A stretch of DNA of 29,726 bases, from assembly GCA_964480525.1 (NCBI GenBank), contig CAYZOV010000018.1, positions 1-29,726 on the forward strand, in the 5' to 3' direction. Both the position numbers and the translations under genes were made by a program. The first letter of the stretch is position 1; each line of letters opens with the position of its first letter. The notes under the pieces are model-generated. The model had not been told where the DNA came from and made no database searches. It saw only the letters and a program-made list of their open reading frames with translations. Shown piece by piece: positions 1 through 7,263 of the stretch. This DNA comes from JAAZZIT01 sp964480525. GTDB lineage: Bacteria; Bacillota; Clostridia; Oscillospirales; Ruminococcaceae.

Positions 1-345
1 TTTCGCCGTCTGCGGACGGCGACCAAAGGACTTCGTCCTTTGGAAACCTACAAGCCTTTGAAAAGGCTTGACCGAAACTTTTAGTTTTCTGACGAAGTTT
101 TAAAGTTTGTGCGGATTCACGGCAGAGTTACAGCTAAAACAATCAAAGTGCGGTTATAACAAACTTTGAAAGAGTGGGTGGGAGAAAGTTCGGCTTACTT
201 CAAAGTTGCGGTTTACAAGTGAATTTGGGCTATGAGTTGGGGTGGGGTTTTACAAAACGCCAAAGTGAAAAGGCGACGGGGGTTTCGTTTATCGACAGGC
301 AACTTTCAAAACAAACTGGCGAAATACAAAAAAGGAGGAACTTTT
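1..345. repeat. Hairpin-rich dispersed repeat and leader of the phage-like cassette
   Basis: No convincing gene. Positions 1-137 are an inverted copy of 29004-29138. Three perfect hairpins follow one another: TCGCCGTC/GACGGCGA (3-22), CCAAAGGAC/GTCCTTTGG (23-43) and CAAGCCTT/AAGGCTTG (51-70). The copy may continue left of the window. From about 140 to 345 I see no strong promoter; TATAAC at 155-160 lacks a matching -35 box. A ribosome site AAAGGAGG lies at 331-338. An open frame does run upstream from ATG 232, but its first 38 codons read like translated non-coding DNA. Confidence 0.75.
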
Positions 346-348
346 ATC
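331..348 (+). promoter_or_regulatory. Ribosome binding site placed for an ATC start
   Basis: AAAGGAGG (331-338), a 7-base spacer, then ATC (346-348) in frame with the small terminase. No ATG, GTG or TTG lies at a usable distance. It decides the start proposed for the first cassette gene. Confidence 0.5.
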
Positions 349-846
349 AATCAGGACAACAAGAAAAACACGGACAACACAACACAAATCAAACATCTTT
401 TTGCGCTTTTTTATGCGTCGGGAAAAAGCGTAAAGGAAGCGGGTATTCTTGCGGGGTTTGACAAGGACGAAGCGGAACAAGAGGGGTTAAACCTTTTGAA
501 GCTTCGCAGCGTACAAAAGCTTGTCAAACGGTACGTTCAAAACGGACTTAACAACGCCGACGGGGTGAAAATCGGCTTAAAAAGGCTTGCTTTCGGTGAA
601 ATCAACGACATTATGGAGGTGGTTTTGTCCGAAGAACCAATTGGACTTAACAAGCTTTTCAAGATGAATTTTTACAACATAAGCGAAGTTAAGAAAGTGA
701 AAGGCGGAGGAATTGAAGTGAAAATTTTCGACCGTCAAAAAGCTATGGAAAAGCTTTTGGAAATCTACAAAAGCGAGGATAACAAAACGGGTGCGGAGGA
801 ATTTTTAAACGCATTGACCTTATCGGGTGGCGGGGACAATGAGTAA
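346..846 (+). CDS. Phage terminase small subunit (probable)
   Basis: Probable DNA-recognition subunit of a phage packaging motor, about 166 residues. The N-terminal part (about residues 10-60, including the stretch FYASGKSVKEAGILAGF) reads like the helix-turn-helix of small terminases. The middle contains LKRLAFGEINDIMEVV, typical of the family, and the C-terminus is an acidic tail. It overlaps the large-terminase start by 8 bases (ATGAGTAA), which supports the call. The start is unusual. AAAGGAGG at 331-338 is exactly 7 bases from ATC at 346, while the nearest upstream ATG (232) has no ribosome site and would add 38 unlikely residues. I chose 346 by inference; 232 is the conventional alternative. 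The family call rests on motif style and position, not on a search. Confidence 0.72.
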   Translation: MNQDNKKNTDNTTQIKHLFALFYASGKSVKEAGILAGFDKDEAEQEGLNLLKLRSVQKLVKRYVQNGLNNADGVKIGLKRLAFGEINDIMEVVLSEEPIGLNKLFKMNFYNISEVKKVKGGGIEVKIFDRQKAMEKLLEIYKSEDNKTGAEEFLNALTLSGGGDNE

Positions 847-2119
847 AAACAATCCTTTGAAACCCTTTTCAAAAAAACAGCTCGAATCCATGCTTTGGTG
901 GACTTATCCCAAGCTCAAAAGCCGTTGCGGAATCATATGCGACGGCGCAATACGAAGCGGAAAAACCTTTTCCATGTCAATGGGGTTTATTTTTTGGGCA
1001 ATGAAAAATTTTGACAAAGGTTCGTTTGCCATTTGCGGAAAAACCATAAAATCCGTCAGGCGAAACGTTGTGAAGCCTTTATTTGACTTTTTGGACGGTC
1101 TTGATTTTCTCACCGTCAACGACTTTATTTCAAAAGGTTATTTTGAGGTTTCAACGGACAAAAGCGTCAACAGGTTTTACCTTTTCGGGGGCAAAGACGA
1201 ATCAAGCGCAAGTTTGATTCAGGGGGTTACGCTGTGCGGAATTTTACTGGACGAAGTAGCTCTTATGCCCCGAAGTTTTGTTGAACAGGCTATTGCAAGA
1301 TGTTCGGTTGAAGAATCAAGATTGTGGTTTAACTGCAACCCGGAAAACCCTTATCATTGGTTTAAAAAAGAGTGGGTGGACAAGGCAAAAGAGAAAAATT
1401 GTCATTACATTCACTTTGATTTAACGGACAACCCCGCACTTTCGCCGAAAATTATCAAGCGTTATCACGCACAATACAGCGGAAGTTTTTACCAGCGTTT
1501 TGTATTGGGAAAATGGGTGAGTGCCGAGGGGCTTGTTTATCCGTTTTTCAATCCCGAAAAGCACGTTTGCCAGACGCTTCCCCGAAATTTTTCAAAATTT
1601 GTAATAAGCGTAGATTACGGCACGGTGAACCCTACGTCCTGCGGTTTGTGGGGAAAATCGGGGGAAAAATGGTTCAGGGTTGCCGAATATTATTACGATT
1701 CAAAAATTGAGGGGGCGTTGAGGACGGACGAGGAGCATTACAGAGCATTGGAAGAACTTGCGCAAAAATGCGAAGAATACCACCTTGCTTTGTCGGCGAT
1801 ATGCTGTGACCCGTCGGCTGCCAGTTTTATGGAAGTTATACGGCGACACGGAAAATACAGCGTTATTCCTGCAAAAAATGATGTTCTGAGCGGTATCAGA
1901 AAAGTTTCGGACGCAATTAACCAGGGAAAAATCAGTTTTTACAAAGATTGTGCGGACGTGATTCGGGAATTTTCCCTTTATCGGTGGGACGAAAAGTCCG
2001 GTCACGACGCACCTATCAAAGAAAACGACCATTCCATGGACGACGTGAGATATTTCGTCACAACATTTTTAAACGACGTGGCTGATGATTTCTTCGTTTT
2101 GTCAGTTTCAAGAAATTAG
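839..2119 (+). CDS. terL: Phage terminase large subunit (ATPase and nuclease)
   Basis: Motor ATPase and nuclease that pumps DNA into a procapsid and cuts it, 426 residues, a usual length. From ATG 839: Walker A GAIRSGKT at about 36-43, Walker B GILLDEVALM at about 134-143 with the catalytic Glu, and an RNase H-like nuclease domain starting SVDYGT at about 257-262. The nuclease continues with ICCDPSAASF and ends with the acidic MDDVRYFV motif near the C-terminus. This is the layout of the PBSX-type large terminases of Firmicutes phages. Both active sites look intact, so the gene is not obviously decayed. The start at 839 overlaps the end of the small terminase; an in-frame GTG at 827 is possible but less likely. 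Next gene: portal, 19 bases downstream. Confidence 0.93.
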   Translation: MSKNNPLKPFSKKQLESMLWWTYPKLKSRCGIICDGAIRSGKTFSMSMGFIFWAMKNFDKGSFAICGKTIKSVRRNVVKPLFDFLDGLDFLTVNDFISKGYFEVSTDKSVNRFYLFGGKDESSASLIQGVTLCGILLDEVALMPRSFVEQAIARCSVEESRLWFNCNPENPYHWFKKEWVDKAKEKNCHYIHFDLTDNPALSPKIIKRYHAQYSGSFYQRFVLGKWVSAEGLVYPFFNPEKHVCQTLPRNFSKFVISVDYGTVNPTSCGLWGKSGEKWFRVAEYYYDSKIEGALRTDEEHYRALEELAQKCEEYHLALSAICCDPSAASFMEVIRRHGKYSVIPAKNDVLSGIRKVSDAINQGKISFYKDCADVIREFSLYRWDEKSGHDAPIKENDHSMDDVRYFVTTFLNDVADDFFVLSVSRN

Positions 2120-2138
2120 CAGCAAAGAAAGGAGAATT

Positions 2139-3320
2139 ATGGCTTTTAAATTTAAGAGCAGACAAAAAATTCAAAAACCGCCTTTGACACCGCCTGTGGC
2201 AAACGCTTCGCAACCTGCGGACGGATTCTTTCGTGTAACGACGGGCAGTCATTTTGAGCGTGAACAATACTCACAGGTCAGGGCGGATTTGCCCATTGTA
2301 GACGGGGCGATAAGCAAAATTATTCGTCTTGTCGGGGGATTTGAGGTTAAGTGTCACGACAAAAAGTATCAGGAACTTTTGAACAACTTCATTAAGGACG
2401 TACCTGTTAATTTAACGGGGTTTTCTTTGGGAAGTTTTTTAGAAAGTTATCTTGACAGCTTGCTGACATACGGAAAAGCCGTAGGCGAAATTCTGGTTGA
2501 TGAAAAGCAAGGGGAAGTTGCGGGACTTTTGAACGCAGACAGCGAATTTTTCCATGTCAAAAGCGGCGCAACCCCCGTAGACAGGGTATATTTTACCACA
2601 AACGGCAAACGTGAAAAGGTTGTGGCGTATCCCGAACGAGTGCTTTTCACGGCGTTAAATCCAAGTCCGCAGAACCCGGAGGGGGTTTCGATTTTGCGTG
2701 GGATTCCGCCTTTGGCTGACATTCTGATGAAAATTTACGGGTGTATCGGGAAAAATTTCGACAGGGTTGGAAACGTGCGTTATGCGGTGACATACAAGCC
2801 GTCAAGCGAAAGCGACGGAGCGTTTTCAAGAGAACGTGCCGAAATGATAGCCAAAGAATGGGCAGACGGAATGTACAGCACAAAAAACGGCATTGTCAAG
2901 GATTTTGTGGCGGTTGGCGACATTGACATAAAAGTTATCGGTGCGGAAAACCAGATTCTTGACAGCGAAACACCTGCAAGGCAGATTGAGGAACAGATTT
3001 TGTCAAAACTTTCGATTCCGCCGTTTTTGTTGGGACTTTGTTGGAGTTCAACAGAAAGAATGAGTACACAGCAGGTTGACATTTTGACAAGCGAACTTGA
3101 ATATTACAGACGGCTTTTAAACCCTGTTATAACAAAAATTATCAAGACGTATTTTGAAGTTCACCAAATCGGTTGCGGATTTGACATTGAGTGGGAAAAC
3201 ATCAATCTTCAGGACGAATGTGAATTGGCAAAAGCCAGATATTACAACGCTCAAGCGGTGGAATTGGAGATTGAGAACAGAGAAAAAGAAAGGAATGAGA
3301 GCAATCAGTCAGCAGGTTAA
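2139..3320 (+). CDS. Phage portal protein
   Basis: Dodecameric gate at the capsid vertex that DNA passes through and on which the terminase docks, 393 residues. Portal-like features: an N-terminal low-complexity basic and proline stretch (about 1-30), a central region with SFLESYLDSLLTYGKAVGEI typical of portal wing and stem segments, then FPERVLF-like beta strands, then the C-terminal ILSKLSIPPFLLGL and ERMSTQQVDI elements seen in this family. The start is ATG 2139, with AAAGGAGA 5 bases upstream. Its last 26 bases overlap the protease gene. Length and position between terminase and protease fit. I am sure of the role, less sure of the subfamily (SPP1 gp6-like or HK97-like). Confidence 0.85.
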   Translation: MAFKFKSRQKIQKPPLTPPVANASQPADGFFRVTTGSHFEREQYSQVRADLPIVDGAISKIIRLVGGFEVKCHDKKYQELLNNFIKDVPVNLTGFSLGSFLESYLDSLLTYGKAVGEILVDEKQGEVAGLLNADSEFFHVKSGATPVDRVYFTTNGKREKVVAYPERVLFTALNPSPQNPEGVSILRGIPPLADILMKIYGCIGKNFDRVGNVRYAVTYKPSSESDGAFSRERAEMIAKEWADGMYSTKNGIVKDFVAVGDIDIKVIGAENQILDSETPARQIEEQILSKLSIPPFLLGLCWSSTERMSTQQVDILTSELEYYRRLLNPVITKIIKTYFEVHQIGCGFDIEWENINLQDECELAKARYYNAQAVELEIENREKERNESNQSAG

Positions 3321-4122
3321 TAAAGAATTTGCGGTTGATGATGAAATTATGGCTAAAATCAACCGTTTTACAAGGCGTGAATTTTCCGCAGACGAAGTGT
3401 ACACATTTCCTGTGGTTTTGTGCGACAACGAAGTCGACCGTGACGGAGAAAGATTTTCTATAACGGCGCTTGAAAAGTTGGGGGAACTCTTTGTGGGAAA
3501 AACGGGTATTTTTGACCACAACCCAAAGGGCGAAAACCAGACAGCGAGAATTTTTGACACGAAAGTTATCAAAGACGGCACGAAAAAAACCTCGGTGGGC
3601 GAAGATTATACCTATTTAGAGGGAAAAGCGTACATTTTGAAGTCGGAAAAAAACAAGGAACTTATTTCGGAAATCGACGGCGGAATCAAAAAAGAGGTGT
3701 CGGTTTCGTGTTCGGTGAAAAAAGAAATTTGCTCTGTTTGTCACACGGACAGGCGACAGAAAATGTGCGCCCACGTCAAAGGAAAAGTTTACAAAAATCA
3801 GGTTTGTCACATTATTCTGGACGAACCCACGGACGCATACGAGTTTAGTTTTGTGGCTATTCCCGCCCAGAAAAACGCAGGGGTGACAAAAAGTTTTGTC
3901 AAAGACAGTCTTATAAAAGACGTGTGCGGTTTATATTATCTTTTCGACACGGTTTTGCCAAAAGAAAAGGTGGAAAAAATGCTTTCAAACCGCACGGACG
4001 AAGAACTTCTGAATCTTAAAACCACATTGGAAAACAAACTCAATAAAAGAGCATATCCGCAAATTGCAGCGGATTTTGCAAAAGAAAAACAGGCGCAAAC
4101 GTCGCCTTATTCACTTAACTAA
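3295..4122 (+). CDS. Phage capsid maturation protease (prohead protease-like)
   Basis: Probable serine protease that trims scaffold and capsid during maturation, 275 residues. Visible features: YTFPVVLCDNEVDRDGERF near residue 40, FDHNP near residue 80 (likely catalytic His region), EVSVSCSV near residue 140 (likely catalytic Ser region), and YEFSFVAIPAQKNAGV near residue 185, a close match to the strand ending many prohead proteases. Between the last two lies CSVC-x7-C-x-H, a possible metal-binding insert. The C-terminal 80 residues are charged and could serve as internal scaffold, since no separate scaffold gene is present. The start is ATG 3295; it sits only one base after AAAGGA, so initiation may be weak, and ATC at 3304 has better spacing. 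Confidence 0.72.
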   Translation: MRAISQQVNKEFAVDDEIMAKINRFTRREFSADEVYTFPVVLCDNEVDRDGERFSITALEKLGELFVGKTGIFDHNPKGENQTARIFDTKVIKDGTKKTSVGEDYTYLEGKAYILKSEKNKELISEIDGGIKKEVSVSCSVKKEICSVCHTDRRQKMCAHVKGKVYKNQVCHIILDEPTDAYEFSFVAIPAQKNAGVTKSFVKDSLIKDVCGLYYLFDTVLPKEKVEKMLSNRTDEELLNLKTTLENKLNKRAYPQIAADFAKEKQAQTSPYSLN

Positions 4123-4151
4123 TTTTTAAATTTAAAAAGGAGAATTTATTT

Positions 4152-5117
4152 ATGTTTAACAATATCAGAATCGAAAAAGGACTTTACAACATCACAGGCA
4201 AAACATTTACGCAGGCATTGACAGACCTTGACCCTGACGAAGCATATATCGGCACAAACGTTGAGGGGCTTGACGCTTTTGAACGTCAGTTAAAGCGTTT
4301 TGACATCAAGGTTAAGGGCGAAAGTTGCGACAGGGTGGAAAAGTTTTTCACCACAACCGAAACAGCGGTTTTGTTCCCTGAATTTGTGAGAAGAACAATT
4401 AAGGCAGGTCTTGAAGAAGCGTCCATTTTGGGCAGCGTGGTTTGCGCAAAAAGTTACACGGACGGCATTGATTACAGAGGACTTACCGTTGAAAGCACAG
4501 GCACAACCGCAGGGGTAAACGAAGCGGGCGAAGTTCCCGTAACAACAGTCAGACTTTCTTCAAGTGCGTCACGCCTTACGAAGTACGCAAGACGTCTTTC
4601 GTGTTCTTTTGAATCTATTAGAAAACAGAGAATCGAAAGTTTTGCGGTTATTCTTAAAAATCTGGGCGGAGATATTTCAAGAGCAATCAACAAGGCGGCT
4701 TGCGAAGCGTTGGCAAACGGCGTATCTCAGGGAACAATCAACGGCGACGTTATGACATACGGCGAACTTTCGGATTTTTGGGGAAGCATGACCGCCCACG
4801 ACATGACGACGATTATTACAACACCGTCGGCGGTGGCAAATCTGGTGGCTTTGGACGAAATGAAGTATGTAAACAACAACGACCGAATCAAAACGCCTTT
4901 TGGGGTGGAAATCGTAAAGTGCGGAAATCTTGACAGCAACATTGCAATCGGCATTGACAAGCTTTCGGCATTGGAAATGATTTACGGGTCTGACGTTGAA
5001 GTGAACTTTGACAAGCTTATTTCGACACAGTGCGACGAAATTTCAGCAAGCATTATTGTAGGTTTTTCAAAACTTTCAGACGACGCTGTTAAGGTTATCA
5101 AGACCGCAAGCAATTAA
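4152..5117 (+). CDS. Phage major capsid protein, HK97 fold (probable)
   Basis: Probable shell protein, 321 residues. Recognisable traits are a stretch rich in Thr and Val around TTETAVLFPEFVRRTIKAG (about residue 75), typical of the E-loop and spine-helix region of HK97-type capsids; IESFAVILKNLGGDISRAINKAAC (about 155-180), typical of the long spine helix; and a C-terminal part with FGVEIVKCGNL and ASIIVGFSKL. It lacks the long N-terminal delta domain, which fits scaffolding supplied by the protease gene. The start is ATG 4152 with AAAGGAG upstream, the cleanest ribosome site of the cassette, as expected for the most abundant protein. It is preceded by the protease and followed by the connector. 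The fold assignment is by order and style, not by a structure match. Confidence 0.8.
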   Translation: MFNNIRIEKGLYNITGKTFTQALTDLDPDEAYIGTNVEGLDAFERQLKRFDIKVKGESCDRVEKFFTTTETAVLFPEFVRRTIKAGLEEASILGSVVCAKSYTDGIDYRGLTVESTGTTAGVNEAGEVPVTTVRLSSSASRLTKYARRLSCSFESIRKQRIESFAVILKNLGGDISRAINKAACEALANGVSQGTINGDVMTYGELSDFWGSMTAHDMTTIITTPSAVANLVALDEMKYVNNNDRIKTPFGVEIVKCGNLDSNIAIGIDKLSALEMIYGSDVEVNFDKLISTQCDEISASIIVGFSKLSDDAVKVIKTASN

Positions 5118-5137
5118 GAAAACAAAGTGGAGGGTGG

Positions 5138-5542
5138 GTGGGAAAAATTTTTTCGGGAGTGATTTTTATAAAAAAATACGAACTTAATCTTTCGTCCGTA
5201 ACAAGGCGATTTTCGGCAATTTCGGGGTTGAGTGGCGAAGAACTATCCGATTTTGGGGATATTGTTATGTCGGCGAAAATTCAGGTTGAGCAGATGATAA
5301 CAAAAGAACCCACAGCGGAAGATTATGCTTTGTGCGAATACTGCGCAGGGTGCATTGCGAATTATAATTATGTGTGCTGTTTGCTGTCAAAACCCACAAA
5401 AGTCGTTACGGCAAACGGTTTATACACCACGTCAAAGGCGGACGTAGAGCTTTTGGAAGCTGCGTTGACGTTGAAAAACAACGCCGTAAAACAGATAAGT
5501 CATTTGACGAAAGACAACGATTTTGTATTTATTCAAGCGTAG
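5138..5542 (+). CDS. Head-tail connector (adaptor) protein (probable)
   Basis: Short, mostly helical protein in the position where phages of this type encode the gp6/gp15-like head-tail adaptor that sits beneath the portal. The helical stretch LSGEELSDFGDIVMSAKIQVEQMI and the later ALCEYCAGCIANYNYVCCLLS fit that family in style. The start is uncertain. GTG 5138 is the first conventional start, but GGAGGG lies only 3 bases before it. A protein beginning at ATA 5168 would read (M)KKYELNLSSVT, has GGGAG 8 bases upstream, and matches the length usual for adaptors (124 residues). Downstream the next start is 9 bases away. I see no catalytic motif. Confidence 0.6.
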   Translation: MGKIFSGVIFIKKYELNLSSVTRRFSAISGLSGEELSDFGDIVMSAKIQVEQMITKEPTAEDYALCEYCAGCIANYNYVCCLLSKPTKVVTANGLYTTSKADVELLEAALTLKNNAVKQISHLTKDNDFVFIQA

Positions 5543-5551
5543 GTGCGTGAC

Positions 5552-6271
5552 ATGATTTGCAACATTATTAAAAATTTAATCAGCGAAAAATTGGAATTTT
5601 ACAAAATAAACGTTTATAACAAATTTGAAAAAGTTCCCCACGACCTCAAAGGCGTATGCGCATTTTTTTCACCACGGGAAGTGAAAATTTCGGACACAAT
5701 ATGCACAGGCGACGGCAAAAGTCGTTGCGACAAAGTGGAATACACTTGCGAAGTTGAGATAATCGGCGACGGTTTGGGAGAAAATTTGTACCGAAACATT
5801 GCGGATTCTTTGGGGAAAATTTCGGCGTTCAGCGACGTTTCGTCGGGAAAACTAAGTCCGTCGAAAGTTTCAAGAATCCTAAGCGGGGTTATCACCTTTA
5901 AGTATCATTACAACGCCACCCACACATACGTCCAAAAAGGCGACGAAGTGGTTTTTTGTTTTGGCGAAACCCACGGATTTTGTGAAAATTTTGAAATCCG
6001 ATACGAAATAAACCAACCGAAAGTTTTTCTGACAAACGGGGAAATTTATATGAAAAGTCCTGTTTTTTCGGGGAAAAAGTTTGAACTTAGGGGGAAAATT
6101 ATAGCAAGCGAACTTGAAAATCTGACAGTTCAGGCAAAGGCGGTTCTGGCTGAAAAATCGGAAATTCTTATCGGTAGCAAAGTTTATGGATTAAGTTATT
6201 TAACGGATTTTGAAGTTTTGCAAAAGGACAATTTTTCGGCAGAATTTAAAATTTCGGGTTATGCAGAATAG
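5552..6271 (+). CDS. Probable tail-end protein (tail terminator-like N-terminus), otherwise unknown
   Basis: 239 residues from ATG 5552 (GTG 5543 is also possible). Residues about 1-110 alternate helix and strand, with YTCEVEIIGDGLGENLYRNIADSL and later SRILSGVITFKYHY. This resembles tail terminator or tail completion proteins that cap the tail at the head. Residues about 115-239 are beta-rich and I do not recognise them; the segment could be a fused tail-tube or baseplate-like domain, standing in for genes missing from the cassette. It sits between the connector and the hub-like gene. The functional guess rests mainly on position. Another possibility is a head completion protein. Confidence 0.45.
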   Translation: MICNIIKNLISEKLEFYKINVYNKFEKVPHDLKGVCAFFSPREVKISDTICTGDGKSRCDKVEYTCEVEIIGDGLGENLYRNIADSLGKISAFSDVSSGKLSPSKVSRILSGVITFKYHYNATHTYVQKGDEVVFCFGETHGFCENFEIRYEINQPKVFLTNGEIYMKSPVFSGKKFELRGKIIASELENLTVQAKAVLAEKSEILIGSKVYGLSYLTDFEVLQKDNFSAEFKISGYAE

Positions 6272-6285
6272 GAGGTTTTTTTACG
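6270..6285 (+). promoter_or_regulatory. Ribosome binding site placed for an ACG start
   Basis: AGGAGG (6270-6275), a 7-base spacer of T, then ACG (6283-6285), in frame with the hub-like gene. The first ATG is 25 bases from the site, which is too far for normal initiation. Confidence 0.5.
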
Positions 6286-7209
6286 GATAGTGTAAAAGTT
6301 ATGCTTTACAGCGCAAAGGACGGCAAAACTTATTTAGTTGACAAATGCGTTAGTTTTACCTTTGAAAAAGAGCGTTACACCCCTTTTACGTCAGTTTCGG
6401 GGATTTTTGTATGCAAGGCGGACGTGCCTTTTGTTTCAAAGGTCAGGTTTTACATTAACAACGCTTGCGTTCATTACGGACCTGTTGACAAGTACGAATA
6501 TTTCACCGAGGGCGGAATAACGTATGCAAAGTTTTCTTCCAGAGGTTTTTCAATGGGACTTAGCCAGAATCAGCCTAAGCCGGGAATGAATTACAACGTA
6601 AATCTAACCTCTCTCATTGAAAACAACATAACCGTTCCCAACGTTGAGTACGAACAAGACACGGCGGTGGAAAATTATATTTTTGTAAAAGAAACTTCGT
6701 CTTTGTGGGACGCAATTGTGGCGTTGGGGCAAAAATCTCAAGGGCAATACCCGTACATTTACGGTGCAAACACGGTGCGTTTAACCAAAAAAGACAGCGG
6801 TACGGACTATGTTACCCTGTCAAACGCCCCTGTAATAAAGCGTGGCAGCGGAATGAATCTTTTGGGGGTTGTGTCAGATTATCACATGAAAGACACCGAC
6901 GACGAATATTCGTATAATTTCACCAGCCAAAGTGCGACCGCATACGAAATTGTGCGACACAAATACATTTCTTTAGACAGGCAATGGCTTAGCAGTCCCG
7001 AAAGCGGTCTTGAACACAAAACCAAGTTTTCACAAAAAGGGATAAGATATGATTATGTAACCCTTTCGGGGATTTATTATGTTGACATACGCCAAAATGC
7101 CGTTTTTCAGGATTTGGGGTTAAAAGAAGTTTCAAAAGTTCGCATTGTGGCAAACCGAAGCGGTTTTACCACAACATTATGGTTTTACGACGATGAATAC
7201 ACACAATAA
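6283..7209 (+). CDS. Probable phage baseplate hub protein (gp27/gpD-like)
   Basis: About 308 residues. The segment KFSSRGFSMGLSQNQPKPG (about residues 84-102) resembles the SRG..L.QNQ.PG signature of hub proteins in Firmicutes contractile phages and phage-like particles. It is preceded by beta strands (VSFTFEKERYTPFTSVSGIF) usual for the first hub domain. Later parts (TDDEYSYNFTSQSATAYEIVRHKYI, IRYDYVTLSGIYYVDIRQN) are also beta-rich. I chose ACG 6283 because AGGAGG (6270-6275) lies 7 bases upstream and the new N-terminus (M)DSVKVMLYS is natural; ATG 6301 is the conventional alternative, 25 bases from that site. It is the last cassette gene, directly before the terminator. Hub genes normally sit beside tape-measure and sheath genes, which are absent here. 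Confidence 0.55.
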   Translation, partial: TDSVKVMLYSAKDGKTYLVDKCVSFTFEKERYTPFTSVSGIFVCKADVPFVSKVRFYINNACVHYGPVDKYEYFTEGGITYAKFSSRGFSMGLSQNQPKPGMNYNVNLTSLIENNITVPNVEYEQDTAVENYIFVKETSSLWDAIVALGQKSQGQYPYIYGANTVRLTKKDSGTDYVTLSNAPVIKRGSGMNLLGVVSDYHMKDTDDEYSYNFTSQSATAYEIVRHKYISLDRQWLSSPESGLEHKTKFSQKGIRYDYVTLSGIYYVDIRQNAVFQDLGLKEVSKVRIVANRSGFTTTLWFYDDEYTQ

Positions 7210-7210
7210 A

Positions 7211-7248
7211 AAAAGCTTCCGGCAAAAATGTCGGAAGCTTTTATTTTA
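7211..7248. terminator. Bidirectional terminator between cassette and ftsH
   Basis: Perfect 11-base-pair stem AAAAGCTTCCG (7211-7221) with CGGAAGCTTTT (7232-7242), 10-base loop, T-rich on one side and A-rich on the other. It can stop the plus-strand cassette and the minus-strand ftsH operon. Confidence 0.9.
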
Positions 7249-7263
7249 CTTATTTTAGCTAAA

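Noticed and set aside
232..345. N-terminal extension of the small terminase from ATG 232
   Set aside because: No ribosome site, an atypical run of basic and Gly residues, and a strong ribosome site lies inside it.
3154..3294. Longer protease reading frame starting at 3154
   Set aside because: It would overlap the portal gene by more than 160 bases without a ribosome site; ATG 3295 follows AAAGGA.
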